Assembly: GCF_025753855.1 (NCBI RefSeq)
Contig: NZ_JAOWPT010000001.1
Span: 186,001-250,000, forward strand
Source: Mesorhizobium sp. ZC-5
Lineage (GTDB): Bacteria; Pseudomonadota; Alphaproteobacteria; Rhizobiales; Rhizobiaceae
DNA length: 64,000 nucleotides
Reading direction: 5' to 3'
A model generated the notes under the pieces. That model made no database searches, was not told where the DNA came from, and saw only the letters and a list, made by a program, of their open reading frames with translations. Every line of letters starts with the position of its first letter. The first letter of the stretch is position 1. The position numbers and the translations under genes are program-made. Positions 27,088-35,919 of this stretch are shown here, in pieces.

Positions 27088-27939
27088 TTAAGCGAGCGTG
27101 CGGACAGCGCTCAGCGTTTCCGTGAAGAACTCTTTCACATGTGCGATCAGTTCCCGGTCGTTGTGCGCAACGCCCGGTACCACATCGAGCCGCACCCCTA
27201 TTCCATGCTGCTCGAAACTCTTCTTGAGCGACTGGAGGCGGTCGTTGCGGTCGGCTCCAGCCAGATCGGCGCCGGGCATCCACAAGGCATCGCTGGGCGT
27301 GATGGTAATTTCCCAGGTCTCGTGGTCGTCTCCGCCAATGACCATCTGCACCGGAACTTTGCGTGCGGCATCGAGGTCGATCTTCTTGCCGAAGACGGCT
27401 TCGAAATCGCGCACGCCGACCCAGAAATCATGGTCGAAATCGAGCAGCGTCACGACACCAGGCGCGCCGATCGACGCCGCCATGAGCCGTTCCGGATGGA
27501 GATAGAGAAAACGATGGGTGAAATGGCCGCCGCCGGAAAAGCCGTACATCATCACGCGGTCGCCAGCGATGCGGTAGCGCTCGCGCATCTCGTCGATCAT
27601 GTCGAGCATCACCGCATCGTAGTGCAGGTCTCCGGCGCGCAGCATCTTGTAGGAAGAGAGATCGCCCGGAAAGCAGATGTTGGCCGGAAAGAGCGGACAC
27701 AGGACGATGACGCCGTTTTCTCCGGCGAAATCCGCGAACGCGTCGCGGTAAGCAAGCATGCCGCGCTCAGTGCCATGCACGATCACGGCGAGCGGGTAGG
27801 TCTTGTCTCCGTCTTCCTCATAATCATCCGGAACATAGGCACAATAGGGAAAGCGCTGGTCGAAACGCGAAGCGTAGACCGTGGTGTGTCCGAAATCATA
27901 GTAGGACAGCTTCTGGCCGTGGCCACCGACTTTGCGCAT
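27088..27939 (-). CDS. Alpha/beta hydrolase, paralogue of 22733-23596
   Basis: A 283-residue hydrolase with nucleophile elbow GFSGG in VMMYGFSGGGHFTHRF, AVIVHGTERG as the oxyanion region, DDHETWEI as the likely acid region and GVAHNDRE as the likely histidine. ATG 27939 has GGAGGG eight bases upstream; the ATG nine codons earlier lacks one. It shares long collinear blocks with 22733-23596 along the whole length, so the pair arose by duplication. It heads the minus-strand unit together with the binding protein and the second C45 hydrolase. Confidence 0.8.
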   Translation of the reverse strand: MRKVGGHGQKLSYYDFGHTTVYASRFDQRFPYCAYVPDDYEEDGDKTYPLAVIVHGTERGMLAYRDAFADFAGENGVIVLCPLFPANICFPGDLSSYKMLRAGDLHYDAVMLDMIDEMRERYRIAGDRVMMYGFSGGGHFTHRFLYLHPERLMAASIGAPGVVTLLDFDHDFWVGVRDFEAVFGKKIDLDAARKVPVQMVIGGDDHETWEITITPSDALWMPGADLAGADRNDRLQSLKKSFEQHGIGVRLDVVPGVAHNDRELIAHVKEFFTETLSAVRTLA

Positions 27940-28232
27940 CGACTTTACCCTCCGTACTTGAGGCACTGTTTCATAATTTTATGCAACTGAAAAGCATTCA
28001 AGGGAGTGCATATCCTCGAAATCGCGTATTTTGCGGCTTTCAAGGTCTTCTGAGCAGAGAAATGGGCGTGTCCGGCAGAACGGGATTGCCGCGTTATCCT
28101 TCCAGCCTTGCCAGATTCCGGCTCGATGATGGGCTGCCATGCGCCCCGCATGAATCAGACGGCCAGAATATCCTGGGGATGGGCCTGACCTCGCCGGAGT
28201 GATGAGGCCGGTTCCGTCACTAACCCTGCGCG

Positions 28233-29249
28233 TTACGCTACTCCGCCCAGGAATGCCTCAAGATTCAGGCCGAGGTCGTCACAGAGGTAACCACCCTCCT
28301 GAACGATCACGCTTGGCAGGCCGAGGGTCGAAATCGCTTCTCCAATGCGGCTGAAGCCATCGGTCGTTACCGACAATCCACCGAAAGGATCGCCCTCGAA
28401 GGCATCGAGGCCGAGCGCCACGACCAGAACGTCGGGCGCAAATGCCTGGATGCGGCGAAGGCCTGCGTTGAGCGCCTCGAGGAACCCCTCATCCCCGGTC
28501 TTGCGCGGCAGTGGCAGGTTGAGGTTGTAGCCGAGCCCGGCGCCCTCGCCGCGCTCGTCGGCATGGCCCCAGAAGAACGGATAGAAGCGAACCGGATCGG
28601 CGTGGATGGAGACGGTCAGCACATCCGGGCGCCTGTAAAAGACGCCTTGCGTGCCGTTGCCATGATGCAGGTCCACATCGAGGATCGCGACGCGGGCAGC
28701 CGATCGGCGCAGATGCTGCGCGGCGACCGCTGAATTGTTGATGAAGCAGAATCCGCCGGCGACATCGTTGAAGGCGTGATGGCCGGGCGGACGGCAGAGT
28801 GCGTAGGCAGCGGCTTCGCCCGACATCACCGCCTCCGTTGCGGCGACCGCGCTCCAGGCGCTCCAGCACGCGCTTTCCCATGTCTCGGCGGAGATCGGGC
28901 ACGACGTATCGGCCATGTGGTAGCCTGCCTGCCCCACCGCCGAGGCCGGATAACTGCCGTCGCGGGCGATCGGGTGGATGTTCGGGATAACCTCCAGCGA
29001 AGCACCCTCTATGCGCCGCCAGCGCTCATAGATGTTCTGCAGAAATTCGAGATATTCCGGCGAGTGCACCGCGGCGACCGGCTTCAAGCCGTAGTCGCGG
29101 GGGCGTTCTATCGTGCAGCCGGCAGCGTTGGCGCCCACAAGAAGCCGCTCGACGCGTTCCGGCTGTTCCGGATTGGGCTGCGGGGCGCCGCTCGACAGGA
29201 AAGCCCTCGGATCGTGACGCTTCTGTTCTTCAGCATAGAAGGCTTTCAC
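28233..29249 (-). CDS. Acetylpolyamine amidohydrolase / class II histone deacetylase family
   Basis: A 338-residue zinc amidohydrolase. The catalytic pair His157-His158 lies in CRPPGHHAF, and the zinc ligands are Asp193 and His195 in LDVDLHHGNG and Asp282 in GLDAFEGDP; a glycine-rich tyrosine loop EGGYLCDD follows. These positions sit two residues from those known in the Mycoplana acetylpolyamine amidohydrolase (341 residues), so deacetylation of an acetylated polyamine or similar amine is likely. The N-terminal MKAFYAEEQKRHDPRAFL also fits that group. It is the last gene of the operon and its start overlaps the GNAT stop. Confidence 0.9.
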   Translation of the reverse strand: MKAFYAEEQKRHDPRAFLSSGAPQPNPEQPERVERLLVGANAAGCTIERPRDYGLKPVAAVHSPEYLEFLQNIYERWRRIEGASLEVIPNIHPIARDGSYPASAVGQAGYHMADTSCPISAETWESACWSAWSAVAATEAVMSGEAAAYALCRPPGHHAFNDVAGGFCFINNSAVAAQHLRRSAARVAILDVDLHHGNGTQGVFYRRPDVLTVSIHADPVRFYPFFWGHADERGEGAGLGYNLNLPLPRKTGDEGFLEALNAGLRRIQAFAPDVLVVALGLDAFEGDPFGGLSVTTDGFSRIGEAISTLGLPSVIVQEGGYLCDDLGLNLEAFLGGVA

Positions 29250-29764
29250 GCGTCGTCTCCGTCATCGCTTGCTAGCGCCAGGAAGGCATCGCCGCGCGCC
29301 GCGAAGATCTTCTCCTCGCGCGACCATTCCATGCCCATACGTTCATAAAAACGCTGTGCCGATGCGTTGGCGGCATCGACCGACAGGCGCAGGTAAACCC
29401 CGCCCCTGTCGCGCGTTTCGGCGGCCAGGCGCCGCAGCAGGCGCTCGCCGACACCCAGGCCGCGGAATGCCGGTTCGACATAGAGGTCCTGGACATAGAC
29501 GCCCGGCCGGCCATACCAGGTGGAAAAGCTCGGAAAGGAGAGGCAAAGACCGGCGAAAACCCCGTCAATTTCGGCGATCAGGACGGCGAAGGCCGGTGTC
29601 TCTCCAAAACCATGGCGCAGGATGTCTGCCGGGGTGCTGGACACCCTGGCAACCTGATCCAGCACTTCGGCGATACCGAGGATCGCCGCGTGGATCGCCA
29701 CTGCGTCGTCCGGGGTCGCGGCGCGGACGATCACCTTGCCCGTCTTGTCCCGGCTGCCTCCCAT
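29246..29764 (-). CDS. GNAT-family N-acetyltransferase
   Basis: A 172-residue acetyl-CoA-dependent acyltransferase. The acetyl-CoA pyrophosphate-binding motif appears as EPAFRGLGVGERLLRRLA near residue 98, followed by YLRLSVDAANASAQRFYERMGM. The start touches the BKACE stop and the stop overlaps the amidohydrolase start, so it is embedded in the amine catabolic operon. A GNAT directly coupled to a deacetylase suggests a protect/deprotect step on an amino group of the substrate. The acceptor is unknown. Confidence 0.87.
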   Translation of the reverse strand: MGGSRDKTGKVIVRAATPDDAVAIHAAILGIAEVLDQVARVSSTPADILRHGFGETPAFAVLIAEIDGVFAGLCLSFPSFSTWYGRPGVYVQDLYVEPAFRGLGVGERLLRRLAAETRDRGGVYLRLSVDAANASAQRFYERMGMEWSREEKIFAARGDAFLALASDDGDDA

Positions 29765-30697
29765 CTAGAACGCCACCCTGTCGCCACCCTTCAACGCAAG
29801 CATCTTACGCGCTTCGGCCGGCGTCGCCACTTCGAGCGAAAGGCCTTCGAGGATGGAGCGAATGCGGGCGACCTGTTCGGCGTTGGATTTCGCCAGTTCG
29901 CCACGGCCGAGATAGAGGCTGTCTTCCAGTCCGACACGCACATTTCCGCCGAACGTCGCCCCCATGGTGATCAAAGGCATCTGGTGGCGGCCGGCCGCTA
30001 GGACGGAGAAGTGGTAGTCGTTGCCGAAAAGCTTGTCGGCGATGCGTTTCATGTGAACAAGATTCTCCGGGTCCGCGCCGATGCCGCCCAGAATACCCAG
30101 CACGAACTGGATGAAAAGCGGCCCCTTGACCAGGCCGCGATCGTGGAAATGCTTCAGCGTGTAGAGATGGCCGACATCGTAGCATTCGAACTCGAAGCGC
30201 GTGCCGCAGCCATCGCCCAACCGTTTCAGTATGTCCTCGATATCGGCGAAGGTGTTCTTGAAAATCGTCGAGCGCGTCGCTTCGAGAAGTTCCGGTTCCC
30301 ACGGGTGCTGCCATTCGACACCAGGTTTCGCCATCGGAAAGATGCCGAAATTCATCGAACCCATATTCAGCGAACACATCTCGGGCTCCGCCCGAAGTGC
30401 TGCCGCCAGACGGTCGTCGAGCGCCATCAGCGACGAGCCGCCGGTCGAAATGTTGATGACCGCGTCACTCGCCTGCTTGATGATCGGCAGGAATGCCATG
30501 AACACCGCCGGATCAGCACTCGGACGGCCATCGGCAGGGTTGCGGGCGTGCAGATGCAGGATCGACGCCCCCGCTTCGGCCGCCGCAATCGCCTGTTCGG
30601 AGATCTGCCGCGGGGTCACCGGCAGGTAGGGGCTCATGGTCGGCGTGTGCACGGATCCGGTGACGGCGCAGGTTATGATGACTTTACTTTTCGACAT
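29765..30697 (-). CDS. Beta-keto acid cleavage enzyme (BKACE, DUF849; Kce-like)
   Basis: A 310-residue TIM-barrel enzyme that condenses a beta-keto acid with acetyl-CoA to give acetoacetate and a new CoA ester; the founder cleaves 3-keto-5-aminohexanoate in lysine fermentation. The zinc ligands His48 and His50 are in LHLHARNP, and the C-terminal family block GNVRVGLEDSLYLGRGELA is present. Start ATG 30697 has AAGGCGGC upstream. In this operon it should act after the aminotransferase has produced a keto acid. The exact substrate cannot be told from sequence. Confidence 0.9.
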   Translation of the reverse strand: MSKSKVIITCAVTGSVHTPTMSPYLPVTPRQISEQAIAAAEAGASILHLHARNPADGRPSADPAVFMAFLPIIKQASDAVINISTGGSSLMALDDRLAAALRAEPEMCSLNMGSMNFGIFPMAKPGVEWQHPWEPELLEATRSTIFKNTFADIEDILKRLGDGCGTRFEFECYDVGHLYTLKHFHDRGLVKGPLFIQFVLGILGGIGADPENLVHMKRIADKLFGNDYHFSVLAAGRHQMPLITMGATFGGNVRVGLEDSLYLGRGELAKSNAEQVARIRSILEGLSLEVATPAEARKMLALKGGDRVAF

Positions 30698-30705
30698 GTG
30701 CCGCC

Positions 30706-32076
30706 TTAACCGTTGACCGGGAGGTCGAGTTCGCGTGCCAGAACCTCGAAGCAGTCCTCGAGGATGCCGACCAATTCATCGATCTGCTCTCTGGTGATGA
30801 TGAGCGGCGGCGCCAGCATGAAATTGTCGAGTTCAAAGCCATCACCGCGAACCCGCCGCGAATAGATGATCAACCCGCGATCGTAGGCAAGGTTGAGCAG
30901 GCGCTGGTTCGCCGCCTTGGCTTTCGGCAGTGGAGCGAAGGTCTCCGGATCGGCGACCATGTCCGCGCCCAGCAGCAGGCCCTTGCCGCGAACCCCGGCA
31001 ATGAAAGGAAAGCGGCCGGCCAGACGTTCCACTTCGCTTTTCAGCACATCGCCCATCGCCGCAGCATTCTCGACCGCACCGAGACGTTCCAGCTCGTCCA
31101 AAACCGCAAGGCCCGCCGCGCAGGAGAGCGGATTGCCGGCATAGGTGTATCCGTGCTGGAAGCCGCCGGAGTCCAGCACCGGGCCGACCAGCCGCTGCGA
31201 TGCGGCCATGGCGCCGAGGGGCGCATAACCTGAGCCGATACCTTTCGACAAAGTGATGATATCCGGCTTGCAATCCCAGTGATCGCCGCCGAGAAACCTG
31301 CCGGTGCGTCCGATGCCGCTCATCACCTCGTCATGAATGAGCAGAATGCCGTATCTGTCGCATATCTCGCGGATGCGCGGAAAATAGCTGTCCGGTGCCA
31401 CCAGCGCCGCCGTCGCAGCACCACCGACCGGTTCCATGATGAAGGCCAGCACGCTTTCCGGTCCTTCCTCGCGGATTTTCTCCTCCAGCATGTCGGCATA
31501 GCGCAAGCCACGCTCTTCCATCGATAGATTGTCGCGGTCGCGATAGGCCGTTGGCGCGGGCACGGTCGGCATGATCTGTATCTGCGGGGCGAATGTCTCG
31601 GTCAGCGCCAGATCGCCGGTGACGCCCAGCGAGCCCATAGTGCCGCCATGATAGGAAGGGAAGCGCCCGATGATTTTCCAGCGTTTATCCTGCCCGGTCA
31701 CCACGGCCCATTGCCGGGCGAGCTTTAGCGCGGACTCGACTGCTTCCGATCCCCCGGAAACGAAGAAGATGCGGTCGAGGCCGTTCGGCATTTTCGCGGC
31801 CACCCGGCGCGCCAGCTCTTCCGCCGGCTCGTTCTCGAAGTGCAGGCGGTAGGCGAAAGTTGTGCGGTCGAGCTGCCGCTTCATCGCATCGATCACGTTC
31901 CTGTTGCCGTGACCGACATTGACCACCATGGCACCGCTGGATCCGTCGATGAAACGGCGGCCATCCTGCGTGTACATGTAGATGCCCTCGGCCCGATCGA
32001 TCAGCGGCCGGCGCAAGCGCGTCAGATAGAACAGGTTGGATGGCGCCGGTTCGTTCGTGGCGGTCTTATCGATCAC
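30706..32076 (-). CDS. Class III pyridoxal-phosphate aminotransferase
   Basis: About 456 residues. The PLP-binding lysine is in TLSKGIGSGYAPLGAM, with the upstream LLIHDEVMSGIGRTG block and the phosphate-contact region VSGGSEAVESALKLAR. The family covers omega-amino acid, diamine and beta-amino acid transaminases. I chose GTG 32076, because GGAAGG lies nine bases upstream; an ATG at 32127 overlaps the previous stop as ATGA but has no ribosome-binding site. It probably removes the amino group from the product of the preceding amidase-like enzyme and hands the keto acid to BKACE. Confidence 0.9.
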   Translation of the reverse strand: MIDKTATNEPAPSNLFYLTRLRRPLIDRAEGIYMYTQDGRRFIDGSSGAMVVNVGHGNRNVIDAMKRQLDRTTFAYRLHFENEPAEELARRVAAKMPNGLDRIFFVSGGSEAVESALKLARQWAVVTGQDKRWKIIGRFPSYHGGTMGSLGVTGDLALTETFAPQIQIMPTVPAPTAYRDRDNLSMEERGLRYADMLEEKIREEGPESVLAFIMEPVGGAATAALVAPDSYFPRIREICDRYGILLIHDEVMSGIGRTGRFLGGDHWDCKPDIITLSKGIGSGYAPLGAMAASQRLVGPVLDSGGFQHGYTYAGNPLSCAAGLAVLDELERLGAVENAAAMGDVLKSEVERLAGRFPFIAGVRGKGLLLGADMVADPETFAPLPKAKAANQRLLNLAYDRGLIIYSRRVRGDGFELDNFMLAPPLIITREQIDELVGILEDCFEVLARELDLPVNG

Positions 32077-32123
32077 GGAGTCAGTCCTTCCGATGGCGGA
32101 TTCATGCGTTCGCCTCATGACAT

Positions 32124-33758
32124 TCATTTTTGAAGATAGCGGTCGAGCACATTGGCGGTGACCCGCTCGACCATCGCGTCCTTGCGCAACAGGCCGGCGA
32201 CCCACTCGCAACTGCCGGCGTTGAACACTTCGCCCTTGCCACGCGGGAAATTGACGATCATGCCGGCGCCGCGCTTCACCCGCTCTACCGCCGCCGGGCC
32301 ATCGTCACCGACAAGCGTCTCCGCGACGAATTTGGCATCGGCGTCGGAAAGGAACTGATCGTCGGCCGGGATGTCGGCGCTTTCTTCCTGCAGCGACGAC
32401 ATGCCGAGCGCCAGTATCTGCATGCCCTCGGGAGCAGCACCTTCGCCGGTCGGCTCCGGCAGGCCGCGGCGGATGATGTAGTCGACACCGTCGACCTCGT
32501 AGCCGAAGACATGACCGTCAGCGCCAAGCAGGTCGCCGTAATAGAGGCCGGCCCCGGAAAACGCCCAATGGTCGGGCCGGTAGACCGGAAATCCGCGCAC
32601 GCCGCGCGGGGCGCAGCCGCCCCAGCCGACATAGAGGCCATAGGTTGCGTTGAGCCCGAATGTCTGCGCGCCGGGGCGGCCGACTTCCGGGGCTTCCCAG
32701 GATGTCGAGGTGCGGGTCTTGTCCTGCTGCCGGTACACGGGGTCTTCGGCGCGGGCGCGATATTTGTAGCAGGTCTGGCGGCGGCCCTCGTCCTCCAGCC
32801 TGGTCTGCCACATGAAATTGCCGGCGAAACGAGCGGCGCGGCCGCCGCGCTCGACCCAGTTATCGACCGCGTCGCGCATCTCCCAGGTCCAGTATTCGTC
32901 GTGACCGACGAACACTGCGCAATCATAGCCGTCGAGGATTTCCGGCTCGAAGTGCAATTGGTGCTGGCTGGCCAGGTCGACCTCGTATCCGGCACGCTCT
33001 GCCCAGCGGAAGAAATGGCTATCGTAGCTGGCCCAGCCGGACGAGGCGTATTTGCGCGAATAGCCGTTGGCGAACGCCCATTCCATGTGCGGATAGCGCG
33101 CCGGCGTCGCCGGCGGCACGGTCACCTGCAACGGCACACGCGGCGCGTCTGCCGGCAGCACGACGAAGCCGCGGCAGAACGGTCGCTGCATGCTCACCGT
33201 CGGCGCGTACATGTTGCGGTCGGAACCGGTGATGCCCTGGTAGTGGTTGGAGCCGCCCCAGGTGTTGTAGGCAGACCAGGTGCCCGTCGCCGCCACCTGA
33301 AGGATGCGGCCGGTTTTCCGCCCGGCCTCCGGATAGACGATAAAAAGATGATGGCAATGGATCGGCGCGCCATCGCGCCCCTCCGCCGTCAGCGTGACCC
33401 GATAGGCGCCGGACGGCCAGTCACGCGGTATCGCGAATTCATGGCTGGTCTCCCAGCCGCAACCCTCGACGGAACACTGGTCGGGCGTCTCCTGCCAACG
33501 GGCATCGAGATTGTCCTGCGTCAGTACCTTTTGCTCGGCCGCGCCGTCGCGCACCACATCGAGCCGGTATGTCGGCGCGGTGGACGACACCTGCAGCCGC
33601 ACATATTCCCCAGCCCGGTAGGCGTAACGGTCCGTGTAGCACCAGATCTCGCCACGTGCGCCATCCATGCCCGGCCATTCGTACTTGTTGCCGAGCACCG
33701 CCTCGCGGCGCTGTTCCGCCGTCAGGCCGAAATCCGGATAGGGGCTGTCATAACGCAT
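32124..33758 (-). CDS. N,N-dimethylformamidase large-subunit-like protein
   Basis: A 544-residue protein whose C-terminal two thirds match the dimethylformamidase large-subunit domain: WSAYNTWGGSNHYQG, GYEVDLASQHQLHF, then VFVGHDEYWTWEMRDAV (His286, Glu288, Tyr289) and a tail with RGAGMIVNFPRGKGEVFNAGS. The N-terminal 150 residues look like a beta-sandwich (GEIWCYTDRYAYRAGEYVRL). Known dimethylformamidase beta subunits are about 760 residues and use iron held by two Tyr and one Glu. This protein is shorter and no small alpha subunit lies nearby. ATG 33758 is two bases upstream of the ATPase stop on the genome map, so coupling is tight. The substrate is probably an N-substituted amide. Confidence 0.78.
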   Translation of the reverse strand: MRYDSPYPDFGLTAEQRREAVLGNKYEWPGMDGARGEIWCYTDRYAYRAGEYVRLQVSSTAPTYRLDVVRDGAAEQKVLTQDNLDARWQETPDQCSVEGCGWETSHEFAIPRDWPSGAYRVTLTAEGRDGAPIHCHHLFIVYPEAGRKTGRILQVAATGTWSAYNTWGGSNHYQGITGSDRNMYAPTVSMQRPFCRGFVVLPADAPRVPLQVTVPPATPARYPHMEWAFANGYSRKYASSGWASYDSHFFRWAERAGYEVDLASQHQLHFEPEILDGYDCAVFVGHDEYWTWEMRDAVDNWVERGGRAARFAGNFMWQTRLEDEGRRQTCYKYRARAEDPVYRQQDKTRTSTSWEAPEVGRPGAQTFGLNATYGLYVGWGGCAPRGVRGFPVYRPDHWAFSGAGLYYGDLLGADGHVFGYEVDGVDYIIRRGLPEPTGEGAAPEGMQILALGMSSLQEESADIPADDQFLSDADAKFVAETLVGDDGPAAVERVKRGAGMIVNFPRGKGEVFNAGSCEWVAGLLRKDAMVERVTANVLDRYLQK

Positions 33759-33760
33759 CG

Positions 33761-34531
33761 TCAGGCTCCGGACGCGGCTGTCAGATATTTGCGCAGGAAC
33801 ACCTTGGTCCGCTCCTGCTTCGGCGCACCGAACATCTCGGTCGGCGTTCCTTCCTCGACCACCACGCCGCCATCCATGAACAGCACGCGGTCGGCAACCT
33901 CGCCCGCAAAACGCATCTCGTGGGTGACGATCAGCATCGTCATGTGCTCGGCTGCCAGCTGTTTCATCACCGCGTTCACTTCGTCGACCAGTTCCGGGTC
34001 GAGCGCCGAAGTCGCCTCGTCGAACAGCATCACCTTGGGCTGCATGGCGAGTGCGCGGGCAATGGCGACCCGCTGTTTCTGGCCACCTGAGAGTTTCGAC
34101 GGAAACGCATCGATCTTTTCGGCAAGCCCGACCTTGCGCAGCAGTTCGGCTGCTTGCGCATGCGCCTCGAGCTTCGGCGTGCCCTTGAGCACGATCGGAC
34201 CCATGGCGATGTTGTCCAGCACCGAAAGATGCGGAAACAGATTGAAGTGCTGGAACACCATGCCCATCTGCTGGCGCACCTGGTTGATATGGCGTTCGAA
34301 TGCCTGCCCGCGCAGCCGCTGGTTCACCTGCACGCCGTCCAGGAATACCTCGCCGGCGTCCAGCGTCTCCAGGTGATTGATGGCACGCAGCAGCGTGCTT
34401 TTGCCCGAACCGCTGGGCCCAATGATGGCGATGATCTGACCGCGATCGACCGTGAGATCGATGCCCTTCAGCACCTCGTTGGCGCCGAACGCCTTGCGGG
34501 CGCCGCGCACTTCGACCATGGGCCCGCTCAT
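33761..34531 (-). CDS. Polar amino-acid-type ABC transporter ATP-binding protein
   Basis: A 256-residue ATPase of the HisP/GlnQ family: Walker [11 protein letters not shown]-loop [13 protein letters not shown], signature [15 protein letters not shown], Walker [15 protein letters not shown] and H-loop VTHEM. ATG 34531 overlaps the permease stop as ATGA; the upstream continuation of the frame lies inside that permease. It energises the two-permease channel encoded upstream. Confidence 0.94.
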   Translation of the reverse strand: MSGPMVEVRGARKAFGANEVLKGIDLTVDRGQIIAIIGPSGSGKSTLLRAINHLETLDAGEVFLDGVQVNQRLRGQAFERHINQVRQQMGMVFQHFNLFPHLSVLDNIAMGPIVLKGTPKLEAHAQAAELLRKVGLAEKIDAFPSKLSGGQKQRVAIARALAMQPKVMLFDEATSALDPELVDEVNAVMKQLAAEHMTMLIVTHEMRFAGEVADRVLFMDGGVVVEEGTPTEMFGAPKQERTKVFLRKYLTAASGA

Positions 34532-35187
34532 CGAGACATCTCCACGCGGCGCTCGACACGGCGCAGGCCGAACTCCAGCACAAGGTTCAGCACATAATAG
34601 AGCGCTGCCGCGACAAGATAGAATTCGAACGGACGGTACGTTTCGCTGATTGCCAGTTGCGCCGCATGCACCAGTTCGGTGATGCCGATGACCGAGACGA
34701 TGGACGATTCCTTGAGCAGCGAGATCATGTTGCCGCCGACTGGCAGCGCCGTGTTGCGGACCGCCTGCGGGACGACGATATAGCGCAGCGTCTGCCAGCG
34801 GCCGAAGCCTATGCTTCGCGCCGCCTCTGCCTGGCCGCTGTCGATTGCCACGATGCCGGCGCGAAAGATGTCGGCGTTGTAGACGGCGAAATGCAGGCCG
34901 AGACCAACGATGCCGGCGGCCAGCGCCGGAATGTCGATGCCGATCTGTACCAGGCCGAAGTAGATCAGGAACAGCTGCAGCAAAAGCGGCGTTCCCATGA
35001 ACAGCCACATGAACAACCGCACCGGGTAAGCAAACACTGTGGGCGCGTAGAGCACCACCAGCGCGAACAGGATGCCGCCGAAAAAGCTCAGCAGCGAAGC
35101 CGAAACGGTGAGCACGACCGTCCACCATACGCCGATCCAGAGGATGTCCGCGTAAGGCAGGACGACGCTGAAATCGAGACCTTGCAC
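34528..35187 (-). CDS. Polar amino-acid-type ABC transporter permease
   Basis: A 219-residue permease of the HisM/HisQ family with about five membrane segments. The EAA loop reads [29 protein letters not shown], quoted in part as [15 protein letters not shown]. The block [16 protein letters not shown] is typical of amino-acid systems. It is the second of two permeases, with 16 bases between it and the first. Confidence 0.92.
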   Translation of the reverse strand: MQGLDFSVVLPYADILWIGVWWTVVLTVSASLLSFFGGILFALVVLYAPTVFAYPVRLFMWLFMGTPLLLQLFLIYFGLVQIGIDIPALAAGIVGLGLHFAVYNADIFRAGIVAIDSGQAEAARSIGFGRWQTLRYIVVPQAVRNTALPVGGNMISLLKESSIVSVIGITELVHAAQLAISETYRPFEFYLVAAALYYVLNLVLEFGLRRVERRVEMSR

Positions 35188-35203
35188 CTGGCGCCTTCCT
35201 TGC

Positions 35204-35851
35204 TCAGTCTATCGCGTAGCGGCGATCGAGCACATCGACCATCCGCGCCACGCCATAGACCATCACCATGTAAAGCAGCGCGGCGATGCCGAAAATCTCG
35301 AAGGGCCGGTACGTCGAGCCGATGAAGCGTTGCGCCGTGTAGGTCAGTTCGATCACCGAGATGGTCGATACCAGCGCCGTACCCTTGACCAGTGCCACCG
35401 TGTTCACTCCGAGCGGCCGGATCATCAGGCGCGCCGCCTGCGGCAGCACCACGCGCTGCATCGTCTGCCATCTGCCGAACCCGATGCTGCGCGACGCTTC
35501 CGTCTGTCCCCGATCAACCGACAGGATCGCGCCACGCATGCCTTCCGCCATGTAAGCGGCGATGTTCAGTCCGAGCCCGATCACACCGGCGGCGAAGGGT
35601 TCGAGGTTGATGCCGATCTGCGGTCCGCCGAAATACAGGATGAACAGCTGGATCAGGCACGGCGTGCCGCGAAACACGCTGACATAGGCCGCGCCGGCAA
35701 ACCGCAACGCCGCGACATCCGACATCCGGGCCGCTGCAACCAGCGCGGCGACCAGGAGACCGAGCAGAAACGCCAATGCCGAAAGCTGCGCCGTGACCAG
35801 CGCCGCCTCGACAAAGAAAAGGTAGACCCGCTGGACGAGCGAGAAGTCCAT
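35204..35851 (-). CDS. Polar amino-acid-type ABC transporter permease
   Basis: A 215-residue permease of the same family as its downstream neighbour. It has the EAA loop [20 protein letters not shown], the LVKGTALVSTISVIELTY block and FRGTPCLIQLFILYFGG. The pair forms a heterodimeric channel. A GC-rich hairpin separates it from the binding-protein gene. Confidence 0.92.
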   Translation of the reverse strand: MDFSLVQRVYLFFVEAALVTAQLSALAFLLGLLVAALVAAARMSDVAALRFAGAAYVSVFRGTPCLIQLFILYFGGPQIGINLEPFAAGVIGLGLNIAAYMAEGMRGAILSVDRGQTEASRSIGFGRWQTMQRVVLPQAARLMIRPLGVNTVALVKGTALVSTISVIELTYTAQRFIGSTYRPFEIFGIAALLYMVMVYGVARMVDVLDRRYAID

Positions 35852-35883
35852 TGGCGAGGACCTTCAGGCGAGAGGAGTGCGGC

Positions 35884-35905
35884 CCGGCCCGCGCGAGCGG
35901 GCCGG
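35884..35905 (-). promoter_or_regulatory. GC-rich hairpin after amino-acid-binding protein gene
   Basis: CCGGCCCGC and GCGGGCCGG form a perfect 9-base stem with a GCGA loop, 14 bases beyond the binding-protein stop. There is no T-run; a stabilising or attenuating role within the operon is likely. Confidence 0.65.
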
Positions 35906-35919
35906 AGACAGCGGAAATG

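Noticed and set aside
27940-28232. A possible 73-residue gene on the plus strand at 27981-28202
   Set aside because: No ribosome-binding site or recognisable motif; the 293-base gap is better read as the promoter region of the minus-strand hydrolase unit and the end of the amine operon.
32130-34376. A 748-residue plus-strand open frame opposite the dimethylformamidase-like and ATPase genes
   Set aside because: It is antisense to two well-supported genes and has no family features; long antisense frames are expected in GC-rich DNA.
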